In this document: piece by piece, positions 9,570 to 18,455 of the stretch
Position numbering within the stretch: position 1 is the first letter of the stretch
Layout of the letters: each line of letters opens with the position of its first letter
Source of the DNA: CAVTUU01 sp045804965
Lineage (GTDB): Bacteria > Chloroflexota > Chloroflexia > Thermomicrobiales > UBA6265
Assembly: GCA_045804965.1 (NCBI GenBank)
Contig: JBJMMD010000010.1
Location: 1-64,000, forward strand
Reading direction: 5' to 3'
Length of the DNA: 64,000 bases
Notes under the pieces: model-generated
What the model was told of the DNA's origin: nothing
The model's input: the letters and a program-made list of their open reading frames with translations, nothing else
The model's database searches: none
Position numbers and translations under genes: made by a program

Positions 9570-9668
9570 TCGTCTCCCCTCCTCGTCTCTGCGATGGCTC
9601 GCCAACCCAGCGGGCCACTCACACCTACAACGCCGGCACGAGCAGCCTATCAGACGAGAGGATCGCCG

Positions 9669-10082
9669 TTATACTTCGCCGCCACGCATCCAAGGCGTGA
9701 CCGTCACGCCGACGAGCAACCCTTCTGGTCCGAGCAAACGGGTGACGATCTGCCCCCAGGGCTCGGTCCTGGCCGAAACCAACACGTTGTATCCCTTTGC
9801 GGTCAGCTCCGCGGTGGCGGTTTCGATGTCGTCAACATCGAACTCGAGCCACGCTTGCGGCGCCGGCACATCTTCCGGCCAGGTGTCCGTGCCAAAGGTG
9901 GATTGCGCTGCCCGCGAGAGCGGCCACAGCGCGAACGCGTTTGCCCCAGGCAGCTTGTCCGTATGTGTATACCCATCCGGATCCTGTTCCATCGGGATGC
10001 CAAGAGTGTCCAAATAAAACGCTGACGACGCGTCGACATCCTTGGTAATTGGACCAAACCCCGCCACAAACAAGACCTTCAT
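9669..10082 (-). CDS. VOC (glyoxalase/bleomycin-resistance) superfamily protein
   Basis: 137 residues with the typical start FGPITKDVDASSAFYLDTLG and a later AWLEFDVDDIETATAELTAKGY segment, which are the paired beta-alpha-beta-beta-beta modules of the vicinal-oxygen-chelate fold. The GPEGLLVGVT end matches the last strand. GGAG lies nine bases before the ATG. The family covers glyoxalases, extradiol dioxygenases and antibiotic-binding proteins; a specific substrate cannot be given. Same strand as the DinB-like gene just downstream. Confidence 0.85.
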   Translation of the reverse strand: MKVLFVAGFGPITKDVDASSAFYLDTLGIPMEQDPDGYTHTDKLPGANAFALWPLSRAAQSTFGTDTWPEDVPAPQAWLEFDVDDIETATAELTAKGYNVLVSARTEPWGQIVTRLLGPEGLLVGVTVTPWMRGGEV

Positions 10083-10171
10083 CCTTCGATGCTCCTTGCT
10101 CTGTTTGATCGTCGCTCGACGGAGGCGATGTCTGCCTCCTGCCAGGTGCGACGGCGACGACGGTCCTTAGA

Positions 10172-10696
10172 CTACGGCAAGGGGGGTGACAACGGTATGT
10201 CATCTGCTGAACGCTCGCCTGCGCTCACGGTCAGCTGAGCGGCGGCGCGATGGAGTGCATCGTAATGATCCATCCATTGCGCTCGCACTTCATCTTCGGA
10301 CAGGTCGCGATCGTAAGCGGGAGAGATAAGCGGCCGTGCGCGCACGACCTCAACCATGACGATCGTCCTCAGAGGGCTCACGGTCCCGCGTTGGCGGTAA
10401 AAGGCCAAGGCCCGGTCAAATTCCGGACCCGCGGTCAGCAACGTTGCCGTCCCTTTGAACCGATATCCCTTGCGCACGAATGGATCGACCACATTAATCT
10501 CAATCGTGGGGTTGTGCCGTAGGTTTTCGATTGTTCCCGGCGAGTGGATATCAGCGAAAATCAGATGGTCGTCGTCCCAGACAGTCGTCGTGCCTTTGGG
10601 GGAAAGGTTCGGCGTGCCATCCGGACAGACAGTCGCAATGAAGCCAAGCTTCTGTTCTCGCACCACCCGTTGCATATCTTCGCTCAGCATGCCCAT
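10172..10696 (-). CDS. Pyridoxamine 5'-phosphate oxidase-like flavin-binding protein
   Basis: 174 residues. The start at 10696 is preferred because GGGAGGA lies ten bases upstream; the upstream Arg-rich extension is not protein-like. The split-barrel pattern is clear: LGFIATVCPDGTPNLSPKG, then HLIFADIHSPGTIENLRHNP, then IEINVVDPFVRKGYRFKG. This is typical of FMN- or F420-binding PNPOx-like proteins that reduce small molecules, not of the biosynthetic PdxH. The substrate is unknown. It is divergent from yrdB across a region with two hairpin-forming repeats. Confidence 0.85.
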   Translation of the reverse strand: MGMLSEDMQRVVREQKLGFIATVCPDGTPNLSPKGTTTVWDDDHLIFADIHSPGTIENLRHNPTIEINVVDPFVRKGYRFKGTATLLTAGPEFDRALAFYRQRGTVSPLRTIVMVEVVRARPLISPAYDRDLSEDEVRAQWMDHYDALHRAAAQLTVSAGERSADDIPLSPPLP

Positions 10697-11109
10697 AGCG
10701 ACTTTTCCTCCCAATGGCGCCTGAACTCGATAACCATCGAACCCGCGACGCCGAGCGACGCCGAACGCTCCGCGCCTTCCAAGCACTGGGTTACTCGAGT
10801 CAGACGCCTCGATTTTGTCGGGCGAGGCGGACTCGGAGACTTTAGCAGAGGGCCCGGTGGCGAGAACGTCTCACGAGCAATCACCGACGCGTCGTTCTCG
10901 TGCGCCGGACAGGTCGTCGCCTAGGTCCCGAACGAGTACCTGTAGGTACGCGCCGCTTTCTTGGCGCGTGCCATGAGACGACGAACCAACGCTACGCCGG
11001 TTCGAGCGTGGCTCAACCGCGTCACGTGTGTATTACTCCATCATCAGTCCGAGTAAGATTGACGCTCGTGGAGAGCGGAGGATGTTGACCACACGTCCGA
11101 GGAGGGTTC
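10697..11109. promoter_or_regulatory. Divergent intergenic region
   Basis: 413 bases between the PNPOx-like gene and the YrdB-like gene. It contains the inverted repeat at 10936-10949 (GTACCT-GT-AGGTAC) and an adjoining hairpin at 10948-10969 (ACGCGCC, eight-base loop, GGCGCGT). GGAGGG sits just upstream of the GTG at 11110. No credible gene is seen. Confidence 0.3.
10936..10969. other. Two abutting inverted repeats
   Basis: GTACCT and AGGTAC flank a two-base centre, which fits a regulator-binding palindrome. The following ACGCGCC/GGCGCGT arms with an eight-base loop could form an RNA hairpin, but no T run follows, so an intrinsic terminator is unlikely. Confidence 0.35.
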
Positions 11110-11454
11110 GTGGAGTCGCTCAAAGCCGCCAATTCGGGCTTACGCTTCCTCCTTGAACTCTGCGCGCTTGCTTCGCTCTGCTACTGGGGATTCCACACAG
11201 GGGATAGTACCGCGGCGGACATTGTTCTCGGCATCGGAGCCCCCCTGCTCATGGCCATTATTTGGGGCATCTTTGTCTCGCCCAGAGCGCGCGTGCGACT
11301 CCCGTCGTTTCCGAAGTTCGTTCTCGGCGTCGTCATCCTCGTGCTCGCCGCGGTCGCCCTCAGCAATGCCGGTTTTCCCGGGCTGGCCATTGCGTTCGAA
11401 GTGCTGATTGCGGTCAACGCCGTCTTGATGATCATGCTCGATCAGAACCCCTAG
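11110..11454 (+). CDS. YrdB-like (DUF2568) small membrane protein
   Basis: 114 residues from a GTG with GGAGGG just upstream. Four hydrophobic segments are visible (about 11-29, 35-55, 68-87, 90-108) separated by short basic loops such as SPRARVRLPS. The size and the opening LRFLLELCALASLCYWGF pattern match the DUF2568/YrdB family of four-helix membrane proteins. The function is not established in the family. Confidence 0.8.
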   Translation: MESLKAANSGLRFLLELCALASLCYWGFHTGDSTAADIVLGIGAPLLMAIIWGIFVSPRARVRLPSFPKFVLGVVILVLAAVALSNAGFPGLAIAFEVLIAVNAVLMIMLDQNP

Positions 11455-11664
11455 CCCGCGATCAGCGTTCCCAGCAGTTGATCCGAGTATTTCCTTCGAG
11501 GGGCAACGGGCTCCGGCGCCTCGTACACAGCCGGCCGGCTAATGATGGGTGTGCGGTGGAGTGCGGAGCGATTCCGCTTCCGGTCGGTACGCCGTTATGC
11601 GCTCGCGCAGACAGCGGAACGAAAAAGGCGAGAACGGCCTCCTGCGCGGCCGCGACCGACAAGG

Positions 11665-12780
11665 TCACGCGACTGGCGAGAATTGAGCACGCTGGGCGAA
11701 GAGCTCAGCCGGGAAAGGCTCGAACGAGGCACGGGCTACGGCCTCGGGATAGGAGGAGCTGACCGCCGCGTTTCGCTGGCGCTCGTAGTTTGCCATCGCA
11801 TCGCTCATCGCCCCGCGGCCGGCGAATCCATCATCGATCGCATTGGAGAGGAGTTCGGCGTCGCAGAACGCGTCAGTGATCCCTTGCGCCGTCAGCGGAT
11901 CCTTGTGGTATCCGGCATCGCCGACGAGCGCCCAGCCGTTGCCAAAGGGTTTCCGGAATAGATTCGGAAGGTCGGCCGTTCCCGACCAGCGCTCAACTCG
12001 CGTGCCCGCGGCGACGGATTCAGCCAACCAGGGAGCCGCGGCGAACGACCGAAAAAACGACCCTTCGACGTCATCGCGAAAGGCTTGGAATTGATTCAGT
12101 GGCACCTGGGTTGCCGCGCAGACGAGTCCATTGTTGGTCGGGAAGGCGATCAAGAACCGATCCGGTAAGATCGCCACTCCCACGCCGTCAAGTGTGATGC
12201 CCGCGAAATAACTGTAGTAGGCGCATGTCAACGCTGGGTGCGCGTTGTAGACCGGCGCATTCACCGCCTTGGCGACAGTCGAATGCAGCCCATCGGCACC
12301 GACGACGAGACGGGCCCGCTCAGGCGTGTCTAGTCCTTGCGGTGTCCGTCCGCGGATCCCAACAACTTGATCCCCCTCAAACAAGATTTCTTGAACAGAA
12401 AACCCGTCGCGAACTTCGACGTCCGCTGTTGCCACCGCTTCGACAAGTATGGAATCAAGCACATACCGCCGGGGAGCGAGGTTCATGTCGATCCCATCGA
12501 TGGGTGAAATCGGAGTAGCAAGTGGAAAGTCTCCGAGGTCCATCGTGAATTGGCGGATAGGCGGGCAGTCAGTTGCCAGGAGGCGGTCCAGGAGCCCCCA
12601 TTTCTTCAACTTCGACAAGCCTTGAAGTTGGATGAAATGGTTGCGAAACGTGTCGCTTGGGAACGTCGCGCGATCGACCAGCAACACTCGGTACCCTTTG
12701 CGAGCGAGCAGCATCGCGGTCGGCGAACCGGCGCAGCGCGCGCCAACCACGATCACGTCGTACTGTCGTGCGATGGACAT
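11665..12780 (-). CDS. FAD-dependent oxidoreductase (geranylgeranyl-reductase/hydroxylase type)
   Basis: 371 residues from the ATG at 12780. The N-terminal YDVIVVGARCAGSPTAMLLA is the FAD-binding Rossmann motif, VVGADGLHSTV the middle DG motif, and GWALVGDAGYHKDPLTAQG the GD motif, all at the normal spacing for group A flavin monooxygenases and related reductases. The longer upstream reading is Arg-rich and is judged non-coding. It lies last in a minus-strand series after a methyltransferase and an ABM-type monooxygenase gene, which suggests a small tailoring or detoxification pathway. The substrate is unknown. Confidence 0.85.
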   Translation of the reverse strand: MSIARQYDVIVVGARCAGSPTAMLLARKGYRVLLVDRATFPSDTFRNHFIQLQGLSKLKKWGLLDRLLATDCPPIRQFTMDLGDFPLATPISPIDGIDMNLAPRRYVLDSILVEAVATADVEVRDGFSVQEILFEGDQVVGIRGRTPQGLDTPERARLVVGADGLHSTVAKAVNAPVYNAHPALTCAYYSYFAGITLDGVGVAILPDRFLIAFPTNNGLVCAATQVPLNQFQAFRDDVEGSFFRSFAAAPWLAESVAAGTRVERWSGTADLPNLFRKPFGNGWALVGDAGYHKDPLTAQGITDAFCDAELLSNAIDDGFAGRGAMSDAMANYERQRNAAVSSSYPEAVARASFEPFPAELFAQRAQFSPVA

Positions 12781-12932
12781 CGGATTCTGCTCCCGGAATC
12801 GACCGGACCCGGTCCTCATCGTACCAGGTCCGGTTCGAGTTACTCCGACATCGACGGCGGCGTCGGCTAGGTCCGCACGGAGAGAACGATCTCTCCGTCG
12901 TGCTACTCGGGTTCGGTCGCCATCAACGCGCG

Positions 12933-13160
12933 CTATGAGCAATACCGCGCGTGTTGCTCGGCGCTTTTGGCGTTGGCAACGTAGGCATCCCTACTCTCGA
13001 ACCCGCTTGTGAGAAAAACCTCGTTCGGATTCGCGTCGGACCGGTACACGTACTGAAAAACAAAGCCTGAGACGTCATTCGCTGATTCCTGCGCCGAGAG
13101 TTTCTGTAGTTGATCCTCAGATCCCGGCTTGATCTGCATCCGCGCGATCGTTCCGTACAT
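12933..13160 (-). pseudogene. ABM-type monooxygenase with a premature TAG
   Basis: The reading frame from the ATG at 13160 gives 75 residues (MYGTIARMQIKPGSEDQL..., FVFQYVYRSDANPNEVFL, EQHARYCS) typical of small antibiotic-biosynthesis-monooxygenase proteins, which are usually about 95-100 residues. The same frame continues past the TAG with RALMATEPE, a second TAG, then HDGEIVLSVRT and a third TAG at 12867-12869. The family normally ends in a stretch like EADPEWHDGEIV, so the lost C-terminus is still recognisable in frame. The second stop sits where family members have Trp (TGG to TAG). The gene is probably inactivated or makes a shortened product. Readthrough cannot be excluded. It is placed between a methyltransferase and an FAD enzyme. 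Confidence 0.65.
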
Positions 13161-13207
13161 GGCGATCCTCCTTCTTGGTGACTTGATGAGCGAACAGCGC
13201 GTTATGG

Positions 13208-14296
13208 TTACGGACGGATCTCGTAGAGCTTATTGAATGGGTTGTCGATGGGGACATCGCGAACCGCAGAGAAACCGGCTTCCGCGCTCAGCTCCCGTAA
13301 CTTCGCCTCGTGCAGGCCAGCCGCCCCGATCCCTTCACCCCCTTCGGCGAGAGCGGTTGTCTTGCAATAGACGATGCTCGAACCATGGAGGAAGGTGCCG
13401 ACCGGACCAACGTTCTCCTCGAGCTTCTCCGAGCTATTGAAGTCAAGGCAGACGAAAATGCCATCAGGGCGGAGACTCTGCCGGATTGCGCGGAGGAAAC
13501 TCACAGGATGAGCCGCGTCGTGTACCACGTCGAAGGCAGTGACAACATCGACCGCTTCCGGCAAGCCATCTTCGACGTTATATCGCTCGAACCTATCTCG
13601 GTCGCTCACGCCAGCCGCTACGGCACTCGCGGTCGCGCTTGCTAGAGACGCTTCAACCAGATCGAAGCCAATGAATGTTGAGCGAGGATATGCCTCGGCG
13701 AGCTTGATAATCGCTCGGCCGCGGCCACAGCCGACATCGGCGACGAGCGCGCCGCGTTCGAGTTTCGCCTGCACATCAGGCATCGCCGGAATCCACTGTT
13801 GCACGAGGAAGTTGTCGAACGCGGCGAAGGTGTTGCGCTCCATCCCTTCAAACCAGTCATCGTCATATGCCGCGATCGGTATGCCGCGTCCACTCGCAAA
13901 CGCGTCGGTAATAGAATCGCTGAGGCGGCACATACTGCGGTATTGCTGGAAAAAGCCTGCAAAGAAGAACGGACTTCCTTCCTGGGAGATGACCATGGCA
14001 TGCTCCGGCGTCAATGAAAATCGTCGGGTTGCCGGGTCGTACTCGATGTAGCCCGCGCTAGATACCGCTGCGAGCCATTCGCGCGCATAGTGACTGTCAA
14101 TGCCTGCCCGCGCGGCAAGCTCACCGGCCGTGGCCGGTCCGCGCTCGCTAAGATCGCTAAACAAGTGGTAGCGATCGCCAATGCTGGCAAGCCACGTCCC
14201 GATCATACCGGCAAGATCACCTAACACCTTGCCGAAAAACGCTTCGGCCTTGGCCATGTCCAACGCGACCGGTTCCACCGTCAACCCTGCTGTCAC
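13208..14296 (-). CDS. SAM-dependent methyltransferase with N-terminal winged-helix domain
   Basis: 362 residues from a GTG with AAGGAG upstream. Residues about 40-105 form a winged-helix (SERGPATAGELAARAG, ... YAREWL), and a class I methyltransferase domain follows, with motif I ADVGCGRGRAIIKLAEAYP, an acidic post-I residue (IGFDLVEAS) and VDVVTAFDVVHDAAHP. This arrangement matches the Rv2258c-like group of methyltransferases. The acceptor is unknown. It is first of three minus-strand genes (ABM, FAD enzyme downstream) and is likely transcribed with them. Confidence 0.85.
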   Translation of the reverse strand: MTAGLTVEPVALDMAKAEAFFGKVLGDLAGMIGTWLASIGDRYHLFSDLSERGPATAGELAARAGIDSHYAREWLAAVSSAGYIEYDPATRRFSLTPEHAMVISQEGSPFFFAGFFQQYRSMCRLSDSITDAFASGRGIPIAAYDDDWFEGMERNTFAAFDNFLVQQWIPAMPDVQAKLERGALVADVGCGRGRAIIKLAEAYPRSTFIGFDLVEASLASATASAVAAGVSDRDRFERYNVEDGLPEAVDVVTAFDVVHDAAHPVSFLRAIRQSLRPDGIFVCLDFNSSEKLEENVGPVGTFLHGSSIVYCKTTALAEGGEGIGAAGLHEAKLRELSAEAGFSAVRDVPIDNPFNKLYEIRP

Positions 14297-14444
14297 GGTC
14301 TATTCTCCTTTTGGTCATGTCGAATCGTCGACATCACTTTAGGAGCGAGACAGAAGGGCGACATCGCCAGAAGTGATGAGATTTTCGAAACCAGTTTCGG
14401 AGATTTTGGCGCAGGCAGCCCCCGAACGTTTTGGGGCGCAAACC

Positions 14445-14592
14445 CTATCGCCCTAATCCCTTCTCCGCCGCCCAGACCGCAATCTGCGAGCGGGAAGAGA
14501 AGTTGAGTTTGGCGAGGATGTTGGCGACGTGGGTGGCAACCGGGCGCTCGCCGACAAACAGCTCGTCGGAAATCGCGCGATTCGACATCCCG
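14445..14592 (-). pseudogene. LuxR-type HTH remnant
   Basis: Reading the minus strand, the last 48 codons encode GMSNRAISDELFVGERP, VATHVANILAKLNFSS and RSQIAVWAAEKGLG, which is the second half of a LuxR/GerE helix-turn-helix and its usual C-terminus. Upstream of about 14592 no frame continues the expected LTxREREVLxLI half or an ATPase domain. The rest of the gene has therefore been lost. It is similar in style to the intact regulators at 31267 and 47502. The remnant lies in the gap before metE. Confidence 0.6.
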
Positions 14593-14630
14593 CGGGTGAA
14601 TCGTCTCGTGCGATGCTTAGAGTGTAGAGA

Positions 14631-14672
14631 ATTGTGCCGAGGTATCTGATTTGCGGAACTCCCCGGCACAAT
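14631..14672. promoter_or_regulatory. Inverted repeat upstream of metE
   Basis: ATTGTGCCG (14631-14639) and CGGCACAAT (14664-14672) are perfect inverted arms around a 24-base centre, which itself has GAG/CTC ends able to extend the stem with a bulge. It lies 83 bases before the metE start. It could be an operator or a leader hairpin. It does not fit a SAM, SAH or cobalamin riboswitch that I can recognise. Confidence 0.4.
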
Positions 14673-14754
14673 CTGACGAACAGCTTTCTCACGAAATCTC
14701 CTCGGCCGCGCTCTTTTGGATAGAACGACAACATCGCGAGAGGAATCAGAAACG

Positions 14755-17052
14755 ATGGCAATCTCCACGATTCCAGGCTTCCCCCGGATCGGTCCCCGCC
14801 GCGAGCTGAAATGGGCGCTCGAAGGCTACTGGGCGGGCAAGCGATCCGCGGTCGAGCTCGAACAAACCGCGCATGAGGTTCGCCGGTTGAATCGAACGAC
14901 CCAAGCCGCCGCCGGGCTCGATCTTCTACCGGTCAATGATTTTTCGCTGTACGACCAGGTGTTGGACACGATCGCGCTTACTGGCGCCGTTCCTGAGTAC
15001 TGTGGTTGGTCTGGCGACACGGTCGATCTCGATACCTATTTCACCATGGCGCGTGGACGCGCGGGAGCGCAGCCGGCGCGGGCGCTCGAAATGACGAAAT
15101 GGTTCGACGCTAACTACCACTATCTCGTGCCCGAGCTGTCCCGAGATTCCCGCTTCCGTCTGGCCTCAACCAAGCCGTTCGCCGAATTCGCCGAAGCGCA
15201 AGACGAGGGCGTCAGGGCCAAGCCCGTTCTCCTCGGTCCCCTCACCTTCCTCCTGCTCTCCAAGAGAATCGACGAAGGCTCGCCCTTGGATCTCCTCGAC
15301 GCGGTGCTTCCGATTTACCAAGAGACGGTTCAGCGGTTGGCCACGGCCGGCGCCGAATGGATCCAGCTTGACGAGCCGGTGCTCGCCCTTGACTCCTCAT
15401 CTGAGGAACTGGACGCGTTGTCGCGAGCATACACGTCCCTCTCCGGCGTCAAGGGAAACAGCAAGCTCTTTGTGCAAACGATGTATGGACACGTCGGCGA
15501 GGCCTACCAGACACTGGTGAACCTCCCGATCGACGGGATCGGGCTCGATCTTGTCCGCGGTCCGCGAAACGTGAGCCACATCGCGGACCATGGATTCCCT
15601 ACCGATAAGTGGCTGGCGGCAGGCGTCGTCGATGGGCGCAATGTCTGGGTCAACGACCTTTCCGCGTCCCTCGACCTCCTTGATCAAATTCTAGAGCTCG
15701 TTCCGCCCGAGCGGCTCATGGTCTCCGCCTCCTGCTCGCTGCTGCATGTCCCGTACGACGTCCGCGTTGAGGAGCAAATGGACCCGACGATTCGGTCTTG
15801 GCTCGCCTTCGCCGTGCAAAAACTCGACGAGATTGTGCTGCTGACCAAGGCAGTCAATGAAGGACGCGCGGCGATCTCGGCCGAGATCGCCGCAAACCAA
15901 CGAGTCATCGCCGACCATCGCGCGTCGTCGTTGCGACACAATCCCGCCGTGCAAGAGCGCACCCGTAATCTCTCCCCCGCCGACCGGGAACGAGCGAGCT
16001 CGTATCCGCTTCGAGCAGACGCGCAGCAGCGCCGGCTCGGGCTCCCGCTCCTGCCGACGACGACCATCGGCTCGCTCCCTCAAGTTGGCGAGCTGCGCAC
16101 AATGCGCCATCGCTTCGAGACGGGTGAGATCGACCAGGCAACCTACGAATCGTGGCTTGAAGACCAAATCCGGGAAGCCATCCGCTTCCAGGAGAAAACC
16201 GGCATCGACGTGCTCGTTCATGGCGAACCTGAGCGCAACGACATGGTGCAGTACTTCGGCGAACGTCTCGACGGGATTGCCTTCACTCGCTTGGGCTGGG
16301 TCCAAAGCTACGGTTCCCGCTACGTTCGCCCGCCAATCATTTACGGCGACGTGCGGCGAACGGAACCGATCACCCTGCGCTGGACGACCTTCGCCCAGGG
16401 CCTCACCGAGCGCCCGGTGAAGGGCATGTTGACCGGACCGGTGACGATCCTCAATTGGTCATTTGTCCGCGACGATCAACCCCGCGCGGACACCTGCGTA
16501 CAAATCGCGCTTGCGATCCGGGACGAAGTCGCGGACCTCGATGCCGCCGGCATCGCTACGATTCAAATCGATGAACCCGCATTGCGCGAAGGGCTGCCGC
16601 TGCGCAAAGTGGATTGGGCCGCTTATCTCGATTGGGCAACTGCCTGCTTCCGCATCGCCGCCGCTGCCGCGCGCGATGAAACACAGATTCATTCCCATAT
16701 GTGCTATAGCGAGTTTGGCGACATCATCGACGCAATCGTCGCCCTCGACGCCGACGTGATTTCGATCGAGAACGCGCGCTCGGACAATGATCTGCTCCGC
16801 GTGCTGCGCGACCACGGCTACGACAAGGCGGTCGGCCCGGGCGTCTACGACATCCATTCGCCGCGGGTTCCTTCCAAGGAGGAGATCGTCGCTAACGTGC
16901 GGGCGACCCTCGATGTTCTCGAACCCACCCAAGTTTGGGTGAATCCCGACTGCGGCCTCAAGACCCGCCGCTGGGACGAGGTCCGGCCCGCGCTCGAGCG
17001 CATGGTCGCGGCAGCGAAAGAGGTTCGTGGAGCGCTGGTGACCGTCGGCTAA
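14755..17052 (+). CDS. metE: Cobalamin-independent methionine synthase
   Basis: 765 residues, the usual length, transferring the methyl group of 5-methyltetrahydropteroyltri-L-glutamate to homocysteine in the cytoplasm. The ATG at 14755 is used (AGAGGA upstream; the protein begins MAISTIPGFPRIG as expected). The zinc and homocysteine site is intact: His648 and Cys650 in IHSHMCYSEFGD and Cys733 in NPDCGLKTR, matching His641, Cys643 and Cys726 of the E. coli enzyme. GEPERNDMVQYFGE is also present. Both (beta/alpha)8 barrels are complete. The gene stands alone on its strand, with an inverted repeat in the leader that may control it. Confidence 0.97.
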   Translation: MAISTIPGFPRIGPRRELKWALEGYWAGKRSAVELEQTAHEVRRLNRTTQAAAGLDLLPVNDFSLYDQVLDTIALTGAVPEYCGWSGDTVDLDTYFTMARGRAGAQPARALEMTKWFDANYHYLVPELSRDSRFRLASTKPFAEFAEAQDEGVRAKPVLLGPLTFLLLSKRIDEGSPLDLLDAVLPIYQETVQRLATAGAEWIQLDEPVLALDSSSEELDALSRAYTSLSGVKGNSKLFVQTMYGHVGEAYQTLVNLPIDGIGLDLVRGPRNVSHIADHGFPTDKWLAAGVVDGRNVWVNDLSASLDLLDQILELVPPERLMVSASCSLLHVPYDVRVEEQMDPTIRSWLAFAVQKLDEIVLLTKAVNEGRAAISAEIAANQRVIADHRASSLRHNPAVQERTRNLSPADRERASSYPLRADAQQRRLGLPLLPTTTIGSLPQVGELRTMRHRFETGEIDQATYESWLEDQIREAIRFQEKTGIDVLVHGEPERNDMVQYFGERLDGIAFTRLGWVQSYGSRYVRPPIIYGDVRRTEPITLRWTTFAQGLTERPVKGMLTGPVTILNWSFVRDDQPRADTCVQIALAIRDEVADLDAAGIATIQIDEPALREGLPLRKVDWAAYLDWATACFRIAAAAARDETQIHSHMCYSEFGDIIDAIVALDADVISIENARSDNDLLRVLRDHGYDKAVGPGVYDIHSPRVPSKEEIVANVRATLDVLEPTQVWVNPDCGLKTRRWDEVRPALERMVAAAKEVRGALVTVG

Positions 17053-17074
17053 CGAAGATTACGGTAGCCGACCC

Positions 17075-17089
17075 GGCCCTAAAGGGGCC
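17075..17089 (+). terminator. Weak hairpin after metE
   Basis: GGCCC, a five-base loop TAAAG, and GGGCC lie 23 bases after the metE stop. There is no T tract, so it is only a possible transcript end. Confidence 0.25.
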
Positions 17090-17249
17090 ACGCAGGCCGC
17101 CCAATGAGTAGGTGGGCAAATGGGCATGTCCGAACCAGTTCGGCGAACCCCATGGTTATCGCAATAACTTGACTTCCCGATCATGTTCCGCAATTCTCAC
17201 CAGCAGTGGGCCGTGGCAAATGGTCTACGGCGGTTGGGAGCAGACACGA

Positions 17250-18278
17250 ATGGTAAATGCGCGGCGGTTTCGACTCGGATTCTTCACCTACCTCGAAGGC
17301 GAGAAACCACAAGCAGAGATTTACGCGGAGGCGCTCGAGCTGTTCATCGCCGCCGATCAGCTCGGCTTCGACATGGGCTGGGTAGCGCAGCATCATTTCG
17401 GGCACCACGGCGGTTTGCCATCGCCGTTCATGTTCTTCACCGCGCTTGCTGAGCGCACCCGCCAGATCGGTCTCGGCACCGCCGTCATTACCTTGCCGCT
17501 CGAAGATCCGATTCGCGTTGCCGAGGATGCCGCTGTATTCGAGTCGCTCCATCCTGGTCGGTTGCACCTCGGACTCGGCACCGGTCTCGCCACGCCACAA
17601 ACGATGGCCACCTTTGACCGCGTGGCCGAAGACCGGCGCACGCTCTACGACACCGGGATCGAGCGTTTAATCGCTGCGATCGACGGGCAAGCGCTAAACG
17701 AGGACGGCGATGTCCTCAATCCGCCCGCGCCCGAACTCCGCAGCCGGATCTGGGAAGCGCCCGGCTCGCCCGAGCGCGTAGCCGAAGCTTCGCGCCGCGG
17801 CAGCGGCCTTCTCCTCTCCCGCGTCGCGTCCGGCGCCGGCAATCAGCGCACGCCCGAGATCCAAATCCCGTTCGTCAACAGATACCTTCAAGAACTTCCT
17901 CTGGGCGTTGCCCCGCGCATCGGGCTCTCCCGCACGGTCTATCCCTCGCGCGACCCTGAGACCTTGTTCCGTCAACTGAGTGTCGGAATCGACGCCTCAC
18001 TCCAGAACACGACGCAACACGAACTTATCCGCGATAAGTTGACGATGCCCGAACGCTTCGTCCACTTCAACATCCACTGCGGCACGCCGGAGGCGGTGAT
18101 CGCGAGCATCGAACACGAACCGTTGCTCAACCAAATCACCGACCTCATCTGTCAACTCTCGCCTGCCCTCCCCTCGTTCGCGCAAGCGCTGGAGGCCATC
18201 GAACTCCTCGCCACCGAGGTCGCCCCTGCCCTCGGCTGGACTCCGGCGCGAACATCTGCCGAAGTGGCAATTCGATAA
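17250..18278 (+). CDS. LLM-class (luciferase-like) flavin-dependent oxidoreductase
   Basis: 342 residues from the ATG at 17250, nine bases after GGGAG; longer starts at 17112 or 17220 lack a site. RFRLGFFTYLEGE opens the TIM barrel, GWVAQHHFGHHGG supplies the conserved His pair region, and IGLGTAVITLPLEDPIRVAEDAAVFESLHPGRL is the classic central signature of bacterial luciferase-like monooxygenases. The cofactor is FMN or F420. The substrate cannot be told from sequence. It lies alone between metE and the L,D-transpeptidase gene. Confidence 0.85.
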   Translation: MVNARRFRLGFFTYLEGEKPQAEIYAEALELFIAADQLGFDMGWVAQHHFGHHGGLPSPFMFFTALAERTRQIGLGTAVITLPLEDPIRVAEDAAVFESLHPGRLHLGLGTGLATPQTMATFDRVAEDRRTLYDTGIERLIAAIDGQALNEDGDVLNPPAPELRSRIWEAPGSPERVAEASRRGSGLLLSRVASGAGNQRTPEIQIPFVNRYLQELPLGVAPRIGLSRTVYPSRDPETLFRQLSVGIDASLQNTTQHELIRDKLTMPERFVHFNIHCGTPEAVIASIEHEPLLNQITDLICQLSPALPSFAQALEAIELLATEVAPALGWTPARTSAEVAIR

Positions 18279-18455
18279 CCATAACGACAAAGCCCTAGGC
18301 GCACCGCGCTCCTTTGACGTTCCCAGATTGTTCCCGGATAGCACACCGCTCGTGCGCAGTTTCGCGCTCTCCCTTGATTTGTGGTAAAAATTTCGCTTAC
18401 GCCTGTGGGCGCAATTGAAGAGAGACTCGGCGATCGAAGGAGGGGGAAGGCTTCG

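Noticed and set aside
8482..9618. 378-codon minus-strand frame
   Set aside because: It crosses the phosphoesterase 3' end and the DinB-like gene in another frame, is Arg/Ser-rich and shows no motif.
14631..14672. SAH or SAM riboswitch before metE
   Set aside because: GCCGAGG resembles the beginning of a SAH element, but the conserved core that should follow is missing; only a simple inverted repeat can be supported.
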